Under the pieces are notes generated by a model. It saw nothing but the letters and a program-made list of their open reading frames with translations, had not been told where the DNA came from and did no database searches. A stretch of 64,000 nt of DNA, taken from NCBI GenBank assembly GCA_024641945.1, contig JAHECD010000011.1:1-64000 (forward strand). Direction: 5' to 3'. A program made the position numbers and the translations under genes. Below, piece by piece: positions 46,390 through 56,502 of this stretch. Source of the stretch: Rubrivivax sp. (GTDB taxonomy: Bacteria; Pseudomonadota; Gammaproteobacteria; Burkholderiales; Burkholderiaceae_C). How positions within the stretch are numbered: the first letter of the stretch is position 1; each line of letters begins with the position of its first letter.

Positions 46390-46416
46390 GGGCCGGCGGT
46401 GCGATATGCCCGGCCC
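46390..46416 (-). promoter_or_regulatory. leader hairpin of the nir-nas operon
   Basis: GGGCCGG and CCGGCCC form a perfect 7-bp stem around a 13-nt loop, about 20 nt into the predicted transcript. Nas leaders of other bacteria carry antiterminator hairpins read by ANTAR proteins (NasR, NasT). This hairpin is in the right place, but the ANTAR loop consensus is not clearly met. Confidence 0.4.
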
Positions 46417-46447
46417 ACGGGCGCCTCGCCGCGTCCGCACCAGGGTT

Positions 46448-46464
46448 AAGCACCAACCGTGCCA
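46448..46464 (-). promoter_or_regulatory. sigma-54 promoter of nirB-nirD-nasA
   Basis: The minus strand reads TGGCACGGTTGGTGCTT from 46464 to 46448: the -24 GG and -12 GC are exactly 10 nt apart, and 14 of 16 positions fit TGGCACGnnnnTTGCW loosely, with one mismatch in the -12 half. Transcription would begin near 46438, leaving about a 155-nt leader before nirB. This implies NtrC- or similar activator control by nitrogen status. I could not identify a clear NtrC site upstream. Confidence 0.82.
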
Positions 46465-46637
46465 GTGGTATGCGCCACGACGAGGGCAAATTGATTCGTG
46501 CGCTTTTGCCTCAAGTTAGGGATCGGGCCGGTCTGAAGGGTCCCAGGCCCTTGATCTGATCGGCGACCCCGACCAAGATGGTGGATGGCTCCGGTTTGGA
46601 GTCACTTCCATTTCCCTGCAGCCGCCGAGTTCTCACG

Positions 46638-47639
46638 ATGAATGTCCGTTCCGAGGCCGATGCATCGTCCAACCGCGCGATGGCCCAATTGCTCCGCGCC
46701 GTTCTGGAAGGGCAGGGTGCCCTGCTGTTGATGAAGGAAGCGACCACGGGGCGTTACGTCCATGTCAACGATGAAATGGCAGCGTTCCTGAAGCGCTCGC
46801 CCGAATGGTTGTCAGGAAAGACCGACGCTGATGTCTTCGAGCCAGGCATCGCGACCGCGCTTCGTGCCGCCGAACAGACCGCGCAGTCACAAAGCGGGCC
46901 ACTCGTCAGTGATCACCGCATCGAATGGGCCGGCCTGCGCCATGATTTCTCTGTGTTGCGCGTCGTTCTCGACGGCGACCCGGGTGCCGATCGCCTGCTT
47001 TGCAGTGTCTGGTCGGACCAAAGCGCGGCGCGCATGAAAGAGGTGCAGATGCGCACCGCACTGGAGCAACTCGAGCAACAGCAGCGAGCCAACGAGGCGC
47101 TACGCCGCGAACTCAAGGATCAAGGGCTGCGTGATGCGGCATCCGGGCTGTATACACGGTCGCATTTCGAGGACCAGTTGCGGCGCGAAGTGGACTTGTC
47201 CACCCGCGAGCATCGCGAATTTGCGCTCGTATTGATCGAAGTCGACCCGTTGAGCGATGCCGTTCTTGCGCTTGGCGACCCTGCGCAAGCGCGGATCTTT
47301 GAGGCCATGGGCCGGTTGTTGCGCAGCAACACGCGTGCGATGGACGCCTCCTGCCGGCTCGACGGGACAAGGTTCGCGGTGTTGCTGTCCGGTGTCGGGC
47401 TGGCAACGGCCCATTCACGCATGGAAGGCCTTCGTCGCCAGTGTGCGACGCAGATCGTCGTGCACGAGGCGCAGGAACTCGGCTTCACCGTCTCCATGGG
47501 TGTGGCGAGCTTCCCGCACACTGCGCACTCGCAGGAGGACTTGGTGGCGGCCAGCGAAAGCGCGATGGCCGAGGCGCGGCGCCGCGGCGGCAACCACGTC
47601 ACGCTGGCCAGCATCCGCTTCGAAGCGGGCGGTGTCTAA
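46638..47639 (+). CDS. PAS protein with degenerate GGDEF domain
   Basis: A 333-residue protein: PAS domain at residues ~20-125 (GRYVHVNDEMAAFLKRSPEWLSGKTDADVF), a coiled coil at ~130-162, and a GGDEF-fold domain from ~163. The signature has decayed to DGTRF (residues 242-246) in the context CRLDGTRFAVLLSG, and the metal-binding stretch around Asp203 is also altered. Diguanylate cyclase activity is therefore unlikely; a sensory or GTP-binding role is possible. It is divergent from the nirB sigma-54 promoter, with 354 bp between the two starts. The ATG at 46638 is chosen for its fit to the PAS start; an upstream ATG at 46578 is in frame. Confidence 0.75.
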   Translation: MNVRSEADASSNRAMAQLLRAVLEGQGALLLMKEATTGRYVHVNDEMAAFLKRSPEWLSGKTDADVFEPGIATALRAAEQTAQSQSGPLVSDHRIEWAGLRHDFSVLRVVLDGDPGADRLLCSVWSDQSAARMKEVQMRTALEQLEQQQRANEALRRELKDQGLRDAASGLYTRSHFEDQLRREVDLSTREHREFALVLIEVDPLSDAVLALGDPAQARIFEAMGRLLRSNTRAMDASCRLDGTRFAVLLSGVGLATAHSRMEGLRRQCATQIVVHEAQELGFTVSMGVASFPHTAHSQEDLVAASESAMAEARRRGGNHVTLASIRFEAGGV

Positions 47640-48100
47640 GCCCTGAGCAGAGACTGGACCGCGCGCCATTCGGCCTCCGTCACGGGCGTGATGGACAACC
47701 TGTTTCCCCGCTGCAGCACCCGCATGGTCGCCAGGGTCGGCGCAACCCGCATTTCGGAAAGGCGCAGCAGGCGCGTCTTGCGCACCAGCCTGACGTCCAG
47801 CTGAAGCCAGCGCGGCGCCTCTGGGCGCGACTTCGCGTCGAAATACGGGCTGTCGCGATCGAATTGCGTCGAGTCCGGCGCCAGGCCGCCCGCCACCTCG
47901 GCCAAGCCGGCGACGCCCGGCTCCGGACATGACGAGTGATAGAAGAGGACGCCATCGCCCACTTGCATCTCGTCGCGCATGAAATTCCTCGCCTGGTAGT
48001 TCCGCACACCGGTCCAGGGCAACGTCTGGCCGGGCGCCGCCGCGAGGTCGTCGATGGACACCTCCGAAGGCTCGCTCTTCATCAACCAAAATTGGGTCAT
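47636..48100 (-). CDS. EVE domain protein
   Basis: A 154-residue single EVE domain starting MTQFWLMKSEPSEVSIDDL, followed by WTGVRNYQARNFMRDEMQVGDGVLFYHSSC, which are hallmark segments. EVE domains belong to the PUA/YTH-like group that bind modified bases; in bacteria some are linked to restriction of modified DNA. No restriction genes are near. It converges on the PAS gene with a 3-bp overlap of stop codons and lies 35 bp downstream of the 6S RNA. Confidence 0.9.
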   Translation of the reverse strand: MTQFWLMKSEPSEVSIDDLAAAPGQTLPWTGVRNYQARNFMRDEMQVGDGVLFYHSSCPEPGVAGLAEVAGGLAPDSTQFDRDSPYFDAKSRPEAPRWLQLDVRLVRKTRLLRLSEMRVAPTLATMRVLQRGNRLSITPVTEAEWRAVQSLLRA

Positions 48101-48135
48101 CGCGTGCCACCGATCGGCGTGTAGAAAGCGAAGGT

Positions 48136-48313
48136 GTCCGCCGCGACCCGTGGGCCGCATTCCTGAACCCTCAGGGAAGTTCAGGTGGGCGAGGTCAGCA
48201 GGGCTTCGGGTTCATCTGACGCGAGACGATCACACCTGCCTTGCGATATTCCAAGCCCTGGCTCAATGAGCATCGGTTCAAGGAAATATAAGACCCACGC
48301 AATCACGACGGAC
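48136..48313 (-). ncRNA. ssrS: 6S RNA
   Basis: The 178-nt minus-strand segment folds as 6S RNA. A long closing stem pairs the first ~22 nt (GTCCGTCGTGATTGCGTGGG) with the last ~21 nt (CCCACGGGTCGCGGCGGAC) with G-U pairs. The apical stem CAGGGCTT/AAGCCCTG (48253-48260 with 48199-48206) is perfect. A 3'-side hairpin CCTGAAC/GTTCAGG at 48162-48185 matches the CCUUGAACC...GGUUCAAGG hairpin of the E. coli RNA. A -10 TAGAAT at 48325-48320 stands 7 nt before the predicted 5' end. The zapA-ssrS neighbourhood is conserved in proteobacteria. 6S RNA sequesters sigma-70 polymerase in stationary phase. Confidence 0.82.
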
Positions 48314-48460
48314 AAAACCATTCTAGGCCCGCACTTGGGACCCCGTCGTGCAGAAATGTCGCCGTTTGCACCTCGTCACGATTCAATCGGGGCTGCGCAC
48401 GTTTGGGTTGTTTCGGATCGAATGCGCGCCGACCGCAGCGAGGGCCCACCCCAACGCGGC

Positions 48461-48760
48461 TCAGAGAAGGTGGCCGTCGTCGCCGATCGCGGCGTCGAGC
48501 TTGCGCACCAAGGCGTCGACGTCGACGCTCTGTGCCTCGCCCTGGGTCGCCGGCGCTGCTGGCCGCTCCGCCAGTTGATAAGCCAGGTTGAGCGCCGCAA
48601 GCACGGCGATACGTTCGCGTGCCTTGACCTTGCCACCATCCCGAATGGCGCTCATCTCTCTGTCCACGGACGCGACGGCGGATGCCAGAAGGCCTTCGCC
48701 ACCTTCGGGGCAACCAAGGATATAGCCCTGACCTAGGATGGTGACTTCGACCTGCTTCAC
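48461..48760 (-). CDS. zapA: cell division protein ZapA
   Basis: A 99-residue ZapA starting MKQVEVTILGQGYILGCPEGGE, with MSAIRDGGKVKARERIAVLAALNLAYQL following. It stabilises FtsZ rings. Its ATG overlaps the stop of zapB (ATGA) and the 6S RNA gene follows, the standard arrangement. Confidence 0.93.
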   Translation of the reverse strand: MKQVEVTILGQGYILGCPEGGEGLLASAVASVDREMSAIRDGGKVKARERIAVLAALNLAYQLAERPAAPATQGEAQSVDVDALVRKLDAAIGDDGHLL

Positions 48761-48972
48761 GTGGGTCCTCCGGCATCGCGATGCTCCGCGGGCAGCCGAT
48801 CGAGCAAGGCATCGACGCGGGCGCGGGCCGCACCCAGGCGCGAACGCAGGTTGTCGCGCTCCGAAGTCAGTGTGGAAACTTCTTGCGCAAGCAGCGCGTT
48901 GGTGCGCTTGAGTTCCTCGTGCCGCAGCACGAGGCGTTCGATTCGCTCTGCAAGATCACGAAGATCGGACAT
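48757..48972 (-). CDS. ZapB-like (TIGR02449) coiled-coil division protein
   Basis: A 71-residue, almost entirely coiled-coil protein: LAERIERLVLRHEELKRTNALLAQEVSTLTSERDNLRSRLG. This is the TIGR02449 family, found upstream of zapA in many beta- and gammaproteobacteria, and it is thought to be a cell-division partner akin to ZapB. Coupled to zapA. Confidence 0.85.
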   Translation of the reverse strand: MSDLRDLAERIERLVLRHEELKRTNALLAQEVSTLTSERDNLRSRLGAARARVDALLDRLPAEHRDAGGPT

Positions 48973-49011
48973 GTCGGCGGCCCACCCTTCACCGTCGGTG
49001 ATTCGTGTCCG

Positions 49012-49017
49012 ATTGTA
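49012..49017 (-). promoter_or_regulatory. possible -10 for zapB-zapA
   Basis: TACAAT is read on the minus strand at 49017-49012, 40 bp before the start of the ZapB-like gene. No convincing -35 is seen. Confidence 0.35.
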
Positions 49018-49027
49018 GGGGCCGGAA

Positions 49028-49663
49028 TCAGCGGGGTGGCGCCGGCGCCGCGTCGCACCAGTGGCTGACCGCACACTGCTCGCACAACGGTTTGCGCGCC
49101 TTGCACACGTATCGTCCATGCAAGATGAGCCAGTGGTGCGCGTCAGCGAGATAGGCCTTGGGCACACGCCGGAGGAGGCCCTCTTCAACTTCCGTCACCG
49201 TGCGGCCCGGCGCCAGACCTGTGCGGTTGGCAACGCGGAAGATGTGCGTGTCCACGGCCATCGTCTCGTCGCCAAACGCGCAGTTCAGCACGACGTTGGC
49301 CGTCTTTCGTCCGACGCCGGGAAGCAACTCGAGTGCTGCGCGCGTGTTCGGCACGCGGCCGCCATGCCGATCGACCAAGTGGCGGGAGGTTTCGATCAGG
49401 TGTCGCGCCTTCGTGCGGTACAGGCCAATCGTGCGGATGTGCGCTTCCACACCATCGATACCGAGCGCAAGCATGCGTGCGGGCGTCGGCGCTGCAAGAA
49501 AGAGTGTGCGCGTGGCCTTGTTGACGCTCACGTCGGTGGCTTGCGCCGATAGCAGCACGGCGGCCAGCAACTCGAAAACGCTCGTGTACTCGAGCTCCGT
49601 CACCGGTTGCGGATTGTCCGCTTTCAATTTGGCGAAAAACGCCTCGATGTCGGTTGGGCTCAT
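49028..49663 (-). CDS. nth: endonuclease III
   Basis: A 211-residue DNA glycosylase/AP lyase that removes oxidised pyrimidines. The helix-hairpin-helix [12 protein letters not shown] with the catalytic lysine, the catalytic aspartate in AVDTHIFRV, and the [4Fe-4S] loop [17 protein letters not shown] are intact. Its ATG overlaps the rnfB stop (ATGA); rnfB-nth is a common pair in proteobacteria. Confidence 0.95.
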   Translation of the reverse strand: MSPTDIEAFFAKLKADNPQPVTELEYTSVFELLAAVLLSAQATDVSVNKATRTLFLAAPTPARMLALGIDGVEAHIRTIGLYRTKARHLIETSRHLVDRHGGRVPNTRAALELLPGVGRKTANVVLNCAFGDETMAVDTHIFRVANRTGLAPGRTVTEVEEGLLRRVPKAYLADAHHWLILHGRYVCKARKPLCEQCAVSHWCDAAPAPPR

Positions 49664-50349
49664 TGTTCGTCGTTCGTGGGCGAACCATCGCCCGCCTGCC
49701 TGGCCCGCGCCCTGGCGAGGGCGGCCTCGACGATCGCACGTTTGCGCTCAAGCACCGCCGGGTCGGTATGAAGGCTCGCCGCGGCAAGATCGGCCAGCTT
49801 TTCTGCAGCCTTGGCCGCAAGGCGTGCGTCATTCTCTTGTTCGGCACGCAGCAGGCGGCGCGAGCGAAATTCAAAGCGTTCGCGGGACTGCGCCGCCTGC
49901 TCAGGACTCCACGCCGACCAGCCCGTATCGCCGCCGGTCACAGGCACGAGCGCGATGCAATCGACCGGGCAGGCAGGTACGCACAGCTCGCATCCCGTGC
50001 ATTCGGCGTCGATCACCGTGTGCATCGTCTTGGACGCGCCGACGATGCAATCGACCGGGCAGGCCTTGATGCACAGGGTGCAGCCGATGCACCACGCTTC
50101 GTCGATCACGGCGAGCAGACGCGGGCTTTCGCGTCCATGGTCCGGGTTCAACGGGATGACCTTGCGGCCAGTGGCCGATGCGAGGCGCATGATGCCCTCC
50201 GCACCGCCGGGCGGGCATTGGTTGATTTCGGCTTCGCCTGCCGCGATGGCCTCGGCATAGTGGCGGCAGTCGGGGAAGCCACAACGCGTGCACTGCGTCT
50301 GCGGCAACAGCGCATCGATGCGCTGCGCCAGGATTTCGGCTCCGACCAT
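49660..50349 (-). CDS. rnfB: RnfB-like ferredoxin-type electron transport protein
   Basis: A 229-residue iron-sulfur protein. Residues ~20-50 are the Rnf[21 protein letters not shown] cluster, followed by two ferredoxin [4Fe-4S] motifs ([16 protein letters not shown] and [16 protein letters not shown]). The hydrophobic N-terminal anchor of canonical RnfB is missing and a helical, basic C-terminal extension is present, the form common in Burkholderiales. With no rnfACDGE genes here, it may serve a different redox partner, possibly maturation of Nth clusters or SoxR reduction. Confidence 0.88.
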   Translation of the reverse strand: MVGAEILAQRIDALLPQTQCTRCGFPDCRHYAEAIAAGEAEINQCPPGGAEGIMRLASATGRKVIPLNPDHGRESPRLLAVIDEAWCIGCTLCIKACPVDCIVGASKTMHTVIDAECTGCELCVPACPVDCIALVPVTGGDTGWSAWSPEQAAQSRERFEFRSRRLLRAEQENDARLAAKAAEKLADLAAASLHTDPAVLERKRAIVEAALARARARQAGDGSPTNDEQ

Positions 50350-50381
50350 GTAGGGGCTGACGCAAGCGCCCTGGCGCGAGA

Positions 50382-51659
50382 CTAGCTTCGGCGCCGCGCA
50401 GTTCGCGCCTTGGGCTGGGCGGCGTCGTGGTTCGCAATGAATTCAGTCACGCGCGGATAGACCATCTCGCGCCAGCGACGCCCCGAAAAGATGCCGTAAT
50501 GACCGGCACCGGCAACGTCGTAATGAAACTGGCGACTCTTGGGTATGCCGGTGCACAGGCCGTGAGCGGCGCGCGTCTGGCCGGAGCCCGAGATGTCGTC
50601 GAGTTCCCCTTCGACCGTCAGCAGCGCGGACGTGCGGATCGCCGACGGCTCGACGAGTCGCCCGTTCACATGCCAGGTGCCGTTGACAAGGGCGAAATCC
50701 TGGAACACGGTCTTGATCGTGTCGAGGTAGTACTCCGCCGGCATGTCGAGTACGGCGTTGTATTCGTCGTAGAACTGGCGGTGCGTCTCGGCACTGTCCT
50801 CGTCACCGCGGATCAGGTCGAGAAAGTAGTCGTAGTGCGACGTGATGTGGCGGTCGGGGTTCATCGCGACGAAGCCCGTGTGTTGCATGAAGCCGGGGTA
50901 GACGCGGCGCCCGGCGCCTGGGTAATTGGGCGGCACCCGGTAGATCACGTTGCCTTCGAACCAGCCGTGGCTCTTGTTGACCGCCAGGTTGTTCACCGAC
51001 GTCGGCGACTTGCGCGCGTCGATGGGCCCGCCCATCATCGTCATGGAACGCGGTGTGAATTCGCCACTGCTCGCAAGCAGTGACACGGCGGCGAGCACAG
51101 GCACGGTCGGCTGGCACACCGAAATGACGTGCACGTCAGGGCCGACATAACGAATGAACTCCTGGATGTAGGCGACATAGTCGTCCAGGTGGAACGGGCC
51201 GGCGTCCAGCGGCACCATGCGGGCGTCGGTCCAGTCGGTGACGAAGACCTTGTGATCGTGCAGCAGGCACTTGACGGTGTCGCGCAACAGCGTGGAGTGG
51301 TGACCTGACAAAGGCGCCACGACGAGCACCGTGGGTTGCGTCTTCATCGTCGCCAGCGCCTTCTGGTCGTCGCTGAAGCGCTTGAAGCGCAGAAGCCGGC
51401 AGAAGGGCTTGGTGACGGCCACCTGTTCCTGCACGGCAACCTCTACGCCGCCGACCGTCGCCGCGGTGATGCCGAACTGCGGCTTTTCGTATTCCTTGGC
51501 CAGGCGGTGCATCAGGTCCAGACCCGCCGAAACGCGTTGCGCCATCGGCGAGTGCGCAAAGGGCGACAGCGGGTGGCTGTACAGCTTGGCCGAGGCGCTG
51601 GCAAATTCGGAAAAGGGCGCCATCAGTGCGCGCTGGGTTTCGTAGAGCTGATAGAGCAT
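50382..51659 (-). CDS. phaZ: intracellular polyhydroxyalkanoate depolymerase
   Basis: A 425-residue intracellular PHA depolymerase that mobilises stored polyhydroxybutyrate. The start [16 protein letters not shown] at 51659 is the family N terminus; the frame extends 21 codons further but without family sequence. The nucleophile is a cysteine in ISVCQPTVP (Cys182), as in Ralstonia PhaZ1, with histidine in [16 protein letters not shown]. It has no signal peptide, as expected for a cytoplasmic granule enzyme. Two PhaR-like palindromes lie upstream. Confidence 0.9.
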   Translation of the reverse strand: MLYQLYETQRALMAPFSEFASASAKLYSHPLSPFAHSPMAQRVSAGLDLMHRLAKEYEKPQFGITAATVGGVEVAVQEQVAVTKPFCRLLRFKRFSDDQKALATMKTQPTVLVVAPLSGHHSTLLRDTVKCLLHDHKVFVTDWTDARMVPLDAGPFHLDDYVAYIQEFIRYVGPDVHVISVCQPTVPVLAAVSLLASSGEFTPRSMTMMGGPIDARKSPTSVNNLAVNKSHGWFEGNVIYRVPPNYPGAGRRVYPGFMQHTGFVAMNPDRHITSHYDYFLDLIRGDEDSAETHRQFYDEYNAVLDMPAEYYLDTIKTVFQDFALVNGTWHVNGRLVEPSAIRTSALLTVEGELDDISGSGQTRAAHGLCTGIPKSRQFHYDVAGAGHYGIFSGRRWREMVYPRVTEFIANHDAAQPKARTARRRS

Positions 51660-51699
51660 CGTTGTCTCGTGGTTGGCCGTCAGCGCCATCTTGGCGCCG

Positions 51700-51760
51700 T
51701 TGCGCTGAAGCAGCGCTGACAAGTAACTACTTTGGCATGGTTTGTGTTGCGCTGCAGCAA
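51700..51760. promoter_or_regulatory. two PhaR-like motifs upstream of phaZ
   Basis: TTGCGCTGCAGCAA at 51747-51760 and the related TTGCGCTGAAGCAG at 51700-51713 lie 88-101 and 41-54 bp before the phaZ ATG. The first is nearly palindromic about GCTGCAGC. They resemble the TTGC/GCAA-type operators described for the PHA-responsive repressor PhaR in related bacteria. Confidence 0.45.
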
Positions 51761-51797
51761 AGAAATACCCGCAACTGGGGGTGCGACCTTCCCGCAG

Positions 51798-53000
51798 TCA
51801 AGGCTGCATGACCTTCACGATCGCCTCGATCACCTTCGGCAGGTTGCGGTGATTGAGCGCCGCCACGCAAATCCGGCCGGAATCGACACCGTAGACACCG
51901 AACTCGTTGCGCAGGCGGTGCATTTGTTCCTTCGACAAGCCCGAGTAGCTGAACATGCCCTTCTGCCGAGTGATGTAGCTGACGTCGCTCTTGACCCCGG
52001 CGGCGGCCAGGCCGTCAGCAAGCGCTTGGCGCATGTCACGTATGCGCATGCGCATGCCGGCAAGTTCGGTCTCCCAGAGGTGCCGCAGTTCTGGTGTCGT
52101 CAAGACCGTCGCGACGATCTGGGCACCGTGCGTCGGCGGATTCGAATAATTCGTGCGGACGGCGATCTTCAGTTGCGACAACACACGCGCCGATTCGTCG
52201 CTCGATTCACACACCACACTGAGGGCGCCCACGCGCTCGCCGTAGAGCGAAAAACTCTTCGAAAACGACGTGGCGACAAAGAAGTCGATGCCGGCATCCA
52301 GGAATTGCTGCACCACGGCGCCATCCTCGGCCAGCCCATCTCCAAAGCCCTGGTAGGCCATGTCCAGAAAGGCAACCAGACCGCGTTGCGTCACCACGCG
52401 GACGACCTGCGCCCACTGCGGCGGCGTGATGTCGGCACCGGTCGGGTTGTGGCAACAGGCGTGAAGCACGGCGATGGTGCCAGGCGCGGCCCGGTCGAGA
52501 GCTTCCAGCATCGCGTCGAATCGCACTCCGCGGGTCTGCGCGTCGTAATACGGATAGTTCGCGACCTCGAATCCTGCATTCGTGAACAGAGCCCGGTGGT
52601 TTTCCCAACTCGGGTCACTGATCAGCACCTTGGCGGCCGGGCTCACGCGTTTCAGGAAATCGGCGCCGACCTTTAGCCCGCCGGTACCGCCCAATGTTTG
52701 AACGGTGGCGACGCGGCCCGCCGCAACGACGGCATTGCCCGCGCCAAATACGAGGGCCTGGACGGCTTTGTCATAGGCGACGATGCCGTCGATCGGCAGG
52801 TAGCCGCGCGGCTTGGCGGCAGCAACGAGTTTCTGTTCCGCCGTGGCGACACATTCAAGCAGCGGCAGCTTGCCCGCTTCGTCGAAATAGACCCCGACAC
52901 CCAGGTTGACCTTGTCGTCGCGGGGATCGGCCGCAAATTGTTCGTTCAGGCCCAGGATAGGGTCGCGCGGTGCCATTTCGACGGCGGCAAACAGGGACAT
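51798..53000 (-). CDS. aromatic/aspartate aminotransferase (class I, PLP)
   Basis: A 400-residue class I aminotransferase starting MSLFAAVEMAPRDPILGLNE at 53000, the TyrB/AspC N terminus. The PLP lysine is in SFSKSFSLYGERVGAL, ligands include CCHNPTGAD and MAYQGFGDG, and the substrate arginine is in the C-terminal GRICVAALN. It transfers amino groups among aspartate, aromatic amino acids and 2-oxo acids. Specificity between AspC and TyrB cannot be set by eye. It is divergent from uvrB across 126 bp. Confidence 0.9.
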   Translation of the reverse strand: MSLFAAVEMAPRDPILGLNEQFAADPRDDKVNLGVGVYFDEAGKLPLLECVATAEQKLVAAAKPRGYLPIDGIVAYDKAVQALVFGAGNAVVAAGRVATVQTLGGTGGLKVGADFLKRVSPAAKVLISDPSWENHRALFTNAGFEVANYPYYDAQTRGVRFDAMLEALDRAAPGTIAVLHACCHNPTGADITPPQWAQVVRVVTQRGLVAFLDMAYQGFGDGLAEDGAVVQQFLDAGIDFFVATSFSKSFSLYGERVGALSVVCESSDESARVLSQLKIAVRTNYSNPPTHGAQIVATVLTTPELRHLWETELAGMRMRIRDMRQALADGLAAAGVKSDVSYITRQKGMFSYSGLSKEQMHRLRNEFGVYGVDSGRICVAALNHRNLPKVIEAIVKVMQP

Positions 53001-53126
53001 GACGGGTTTCCTGACAGGACGTTGGCGGGAGGGGGTGCCACTGGCGCTGGAAAATGACGCTACGCTGGCGGATGGCCCGGCGGCGTCACTGCCTTCCGAG
53101 CCCAACGATTTTAGGATGTCCGACAC

Positions 53127-55241
<2,115 letters not shown>

Positions 55242-55254
55242 CGTGGAGTCGGGC

Positions 55255-55761
55255 GTGCCACCAGCGACCGAGCGACGGTTGGCCGTCTTGATGGTTTGCA
55301 TGGGCAACATCTGCCGGTCGCCGACGGCCGAAGCCGTGTTGCGGAAGAAGCTGGCCGACGCCGGCCTGGAAAGTCGAGTTGCCGTCGATTCGGCCGGCAC
55401 CCATGGCTATCACATCGGTAGCCCGCCGGACGAACGCTCCCAGCGTCACGCGCGCCGTCGCGGCATCGAACTTTCCGGATTGCGCGCCCGGCGCCTCGCC
55501 GAGGAAGATTTCGCGCGCTTCGACCTGTTGCTCGCGATGGACGACGACAACCTCGAAGAGATGCGCCGGCTGTGCCCGCCGGGCCGGGAAGGGCGCATGC
55601 GCCTGCTGCTCGACTACGCTGCACCGGCTGATGGCCAGCGCGAAGTGCCCGACCCCTACGCCGGCGGAGCGGCTGGATTCGAGACGGTGCTCGACCTCGT
55701 TGACGGCGCCTGTGACGGTTTGCTGGAACACCTTGTCCAGCGACTGGACGGAACTTCCTGA
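55255..55761 (+). CDS. low-molecular-weight protein tyrosine phosphatase
   Basis: A 168-residue phosphatase. The P-loop VCMGNICRSPTAEAV (Cys-x5-Arg) is at residues ~14-28, and the general-acid aspartate is in VPDPYAGG. I prefer the GTG at 55255 because GGAG stands 6 bp upstream; GTG codons at 55228 and 55243 are alternatives. It follows uvrB by 13 bp and lies just before iscR. Relatives act on tyrosine kinases of exopolysaccharide export or on arginine phosphate. Confidence 0.87.
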   Translation: MPPATERRLAVLMVCMGNICRSPTAEAVLRKKLADAGLESRVAVDSAGTHGYHIGSPPDERSQRHARRRGIELSGLRARRLAEEDFARFDLLLAMDDDNLEEMRRLCPPGREGRMRLLLDYAAPADGQREVPDPYAGGAAGFETVLDLVDGACDGLLEHLVQRLDGTS

Positions 55762-55792
55762 CCTGATCCCGACCAAAACACTCGGGCTCAGT

Positions 55793-55818
55793 TATACTTG
55801 ACTGATCTGCTCGGGAAC
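55793..55818 (+). promoter_or_regulatory. iscR promoter with IscR type-1-like site
   Basis: ATACTTGACTGATCTGCTCGGGAAC at 55794-55818 resembles the type-1 IscR site (ATASYYGACTRnnnYAGTCGGGTAT pattern) bound by the cluster-loaded regulator. TATACT at 55793-55798 overlaps it as a plausible -10. This supports autorepression of the isc operon when Fe-S clusters are plentiful. Confidence 0.65.
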
Positions 55819-55927
55819 ACCGGGTGGTACGCGGCCTGGCCTACCGGCAAGGGCGCTTTCAGGACAAGCCATTGACCCCAAGTTTGTCAATCATGTTGCG
55901 CCGCCGCATTTCCGACAGGAGAACACC

Positions 55928-56461
55928 ATGCGTCTGACCACCAAAGGCCGATTCGCCGTCACCGCGATGATCGATCTGGCCCTTCGCTCCCAGAACGGCC
56001 CGGTTGCCCTGGCCGCCATCAGCCAGCGCCAGCAGATTTCGCTGTCGTACCTGGAGCAATTGTTCGGCAAGCTTCGCCGGCACGAGTTGGTCGAGAGCAC
56101 TCGCGGGCCCGGCGGCGGCTATTCGCTCGGCCGCAGCGCCGCCGAGATTTCCGTGGCCGACATCATCGTTGCCGTGGACGAACCGATCGACGCCACAGGC
56201 TGCGGGGGCAAGGAACACTGCATGGGCGAGGACAGCGGCAAGTGCATGACGCACGACCTGTGGTCCAGTCTGAATACCAAGATGATCGAGTTCCTCGATT
56301 CGATTTCGCTCAAGAAGCTGGCCGACGATCAATTGGCCAAGGGCGTGTCGATCGAGGAGGTGCCCATCAAGCGCGCCATTTCATCGCAGCCGGTGGTCAA
56401 GCCGATCAAGGTGACGGCACCGAACTCGGTATTCGCCCTCGGGACTGCTTTCGCGAAGTGA
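55928..56461 (+). CDS. iscR: Fe-S cluster assembly regulator IscR
   Basis: A 177-residue Rrf2-family repressor: winged helix MRLTTKGRFAVTAMIDLAL, recognition region SLSYLEQLFGKLRRHELVESTRGPGGGY, and the [2Fe-2S] cysteines Cys92, Cys98 and Cys106 in CGGKEHCMGEDSGKC. The spacing between the last two is two residues longer than in E. coli, as usual in betaproteobacteria. First gene of the isc operon. Confidence 0.96.
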   Translation: MRLTTKGRFAVTAMIDLALRSQNGPVALAAISQRQQISLSYLEQLFGKLRRHELVESTRGPGGGYSLGRSAAEISVADIIVAVDEPIDATGCGGKEHCMGEDSGKCMTHDLWSSLNTKMIEFLDSISLKKLADDQLAKGVSIEEVPIKRAISSQPVVKPIKVTAPNSVFALGTAFAK

Positions 56462-56502
56462 ACTGAGCCCGCTTCTGTCCAGCAACCTTTCCGACGCGAC
56501 CT

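Noticed and set aside
46465-46637. NtrC binding site upstream of the sigma-54 promoter
   Set aside because: I looked for TGCACC-N4/5-TGGTGC and found only partial half-sites, not enough to report.
48314-48460. Possible 6S RNA directly after zapA
   Set aside because: The stems here are poor; the segment 48136-48313 gives a much better closing and apical stem and has a -10 box at the right distance.
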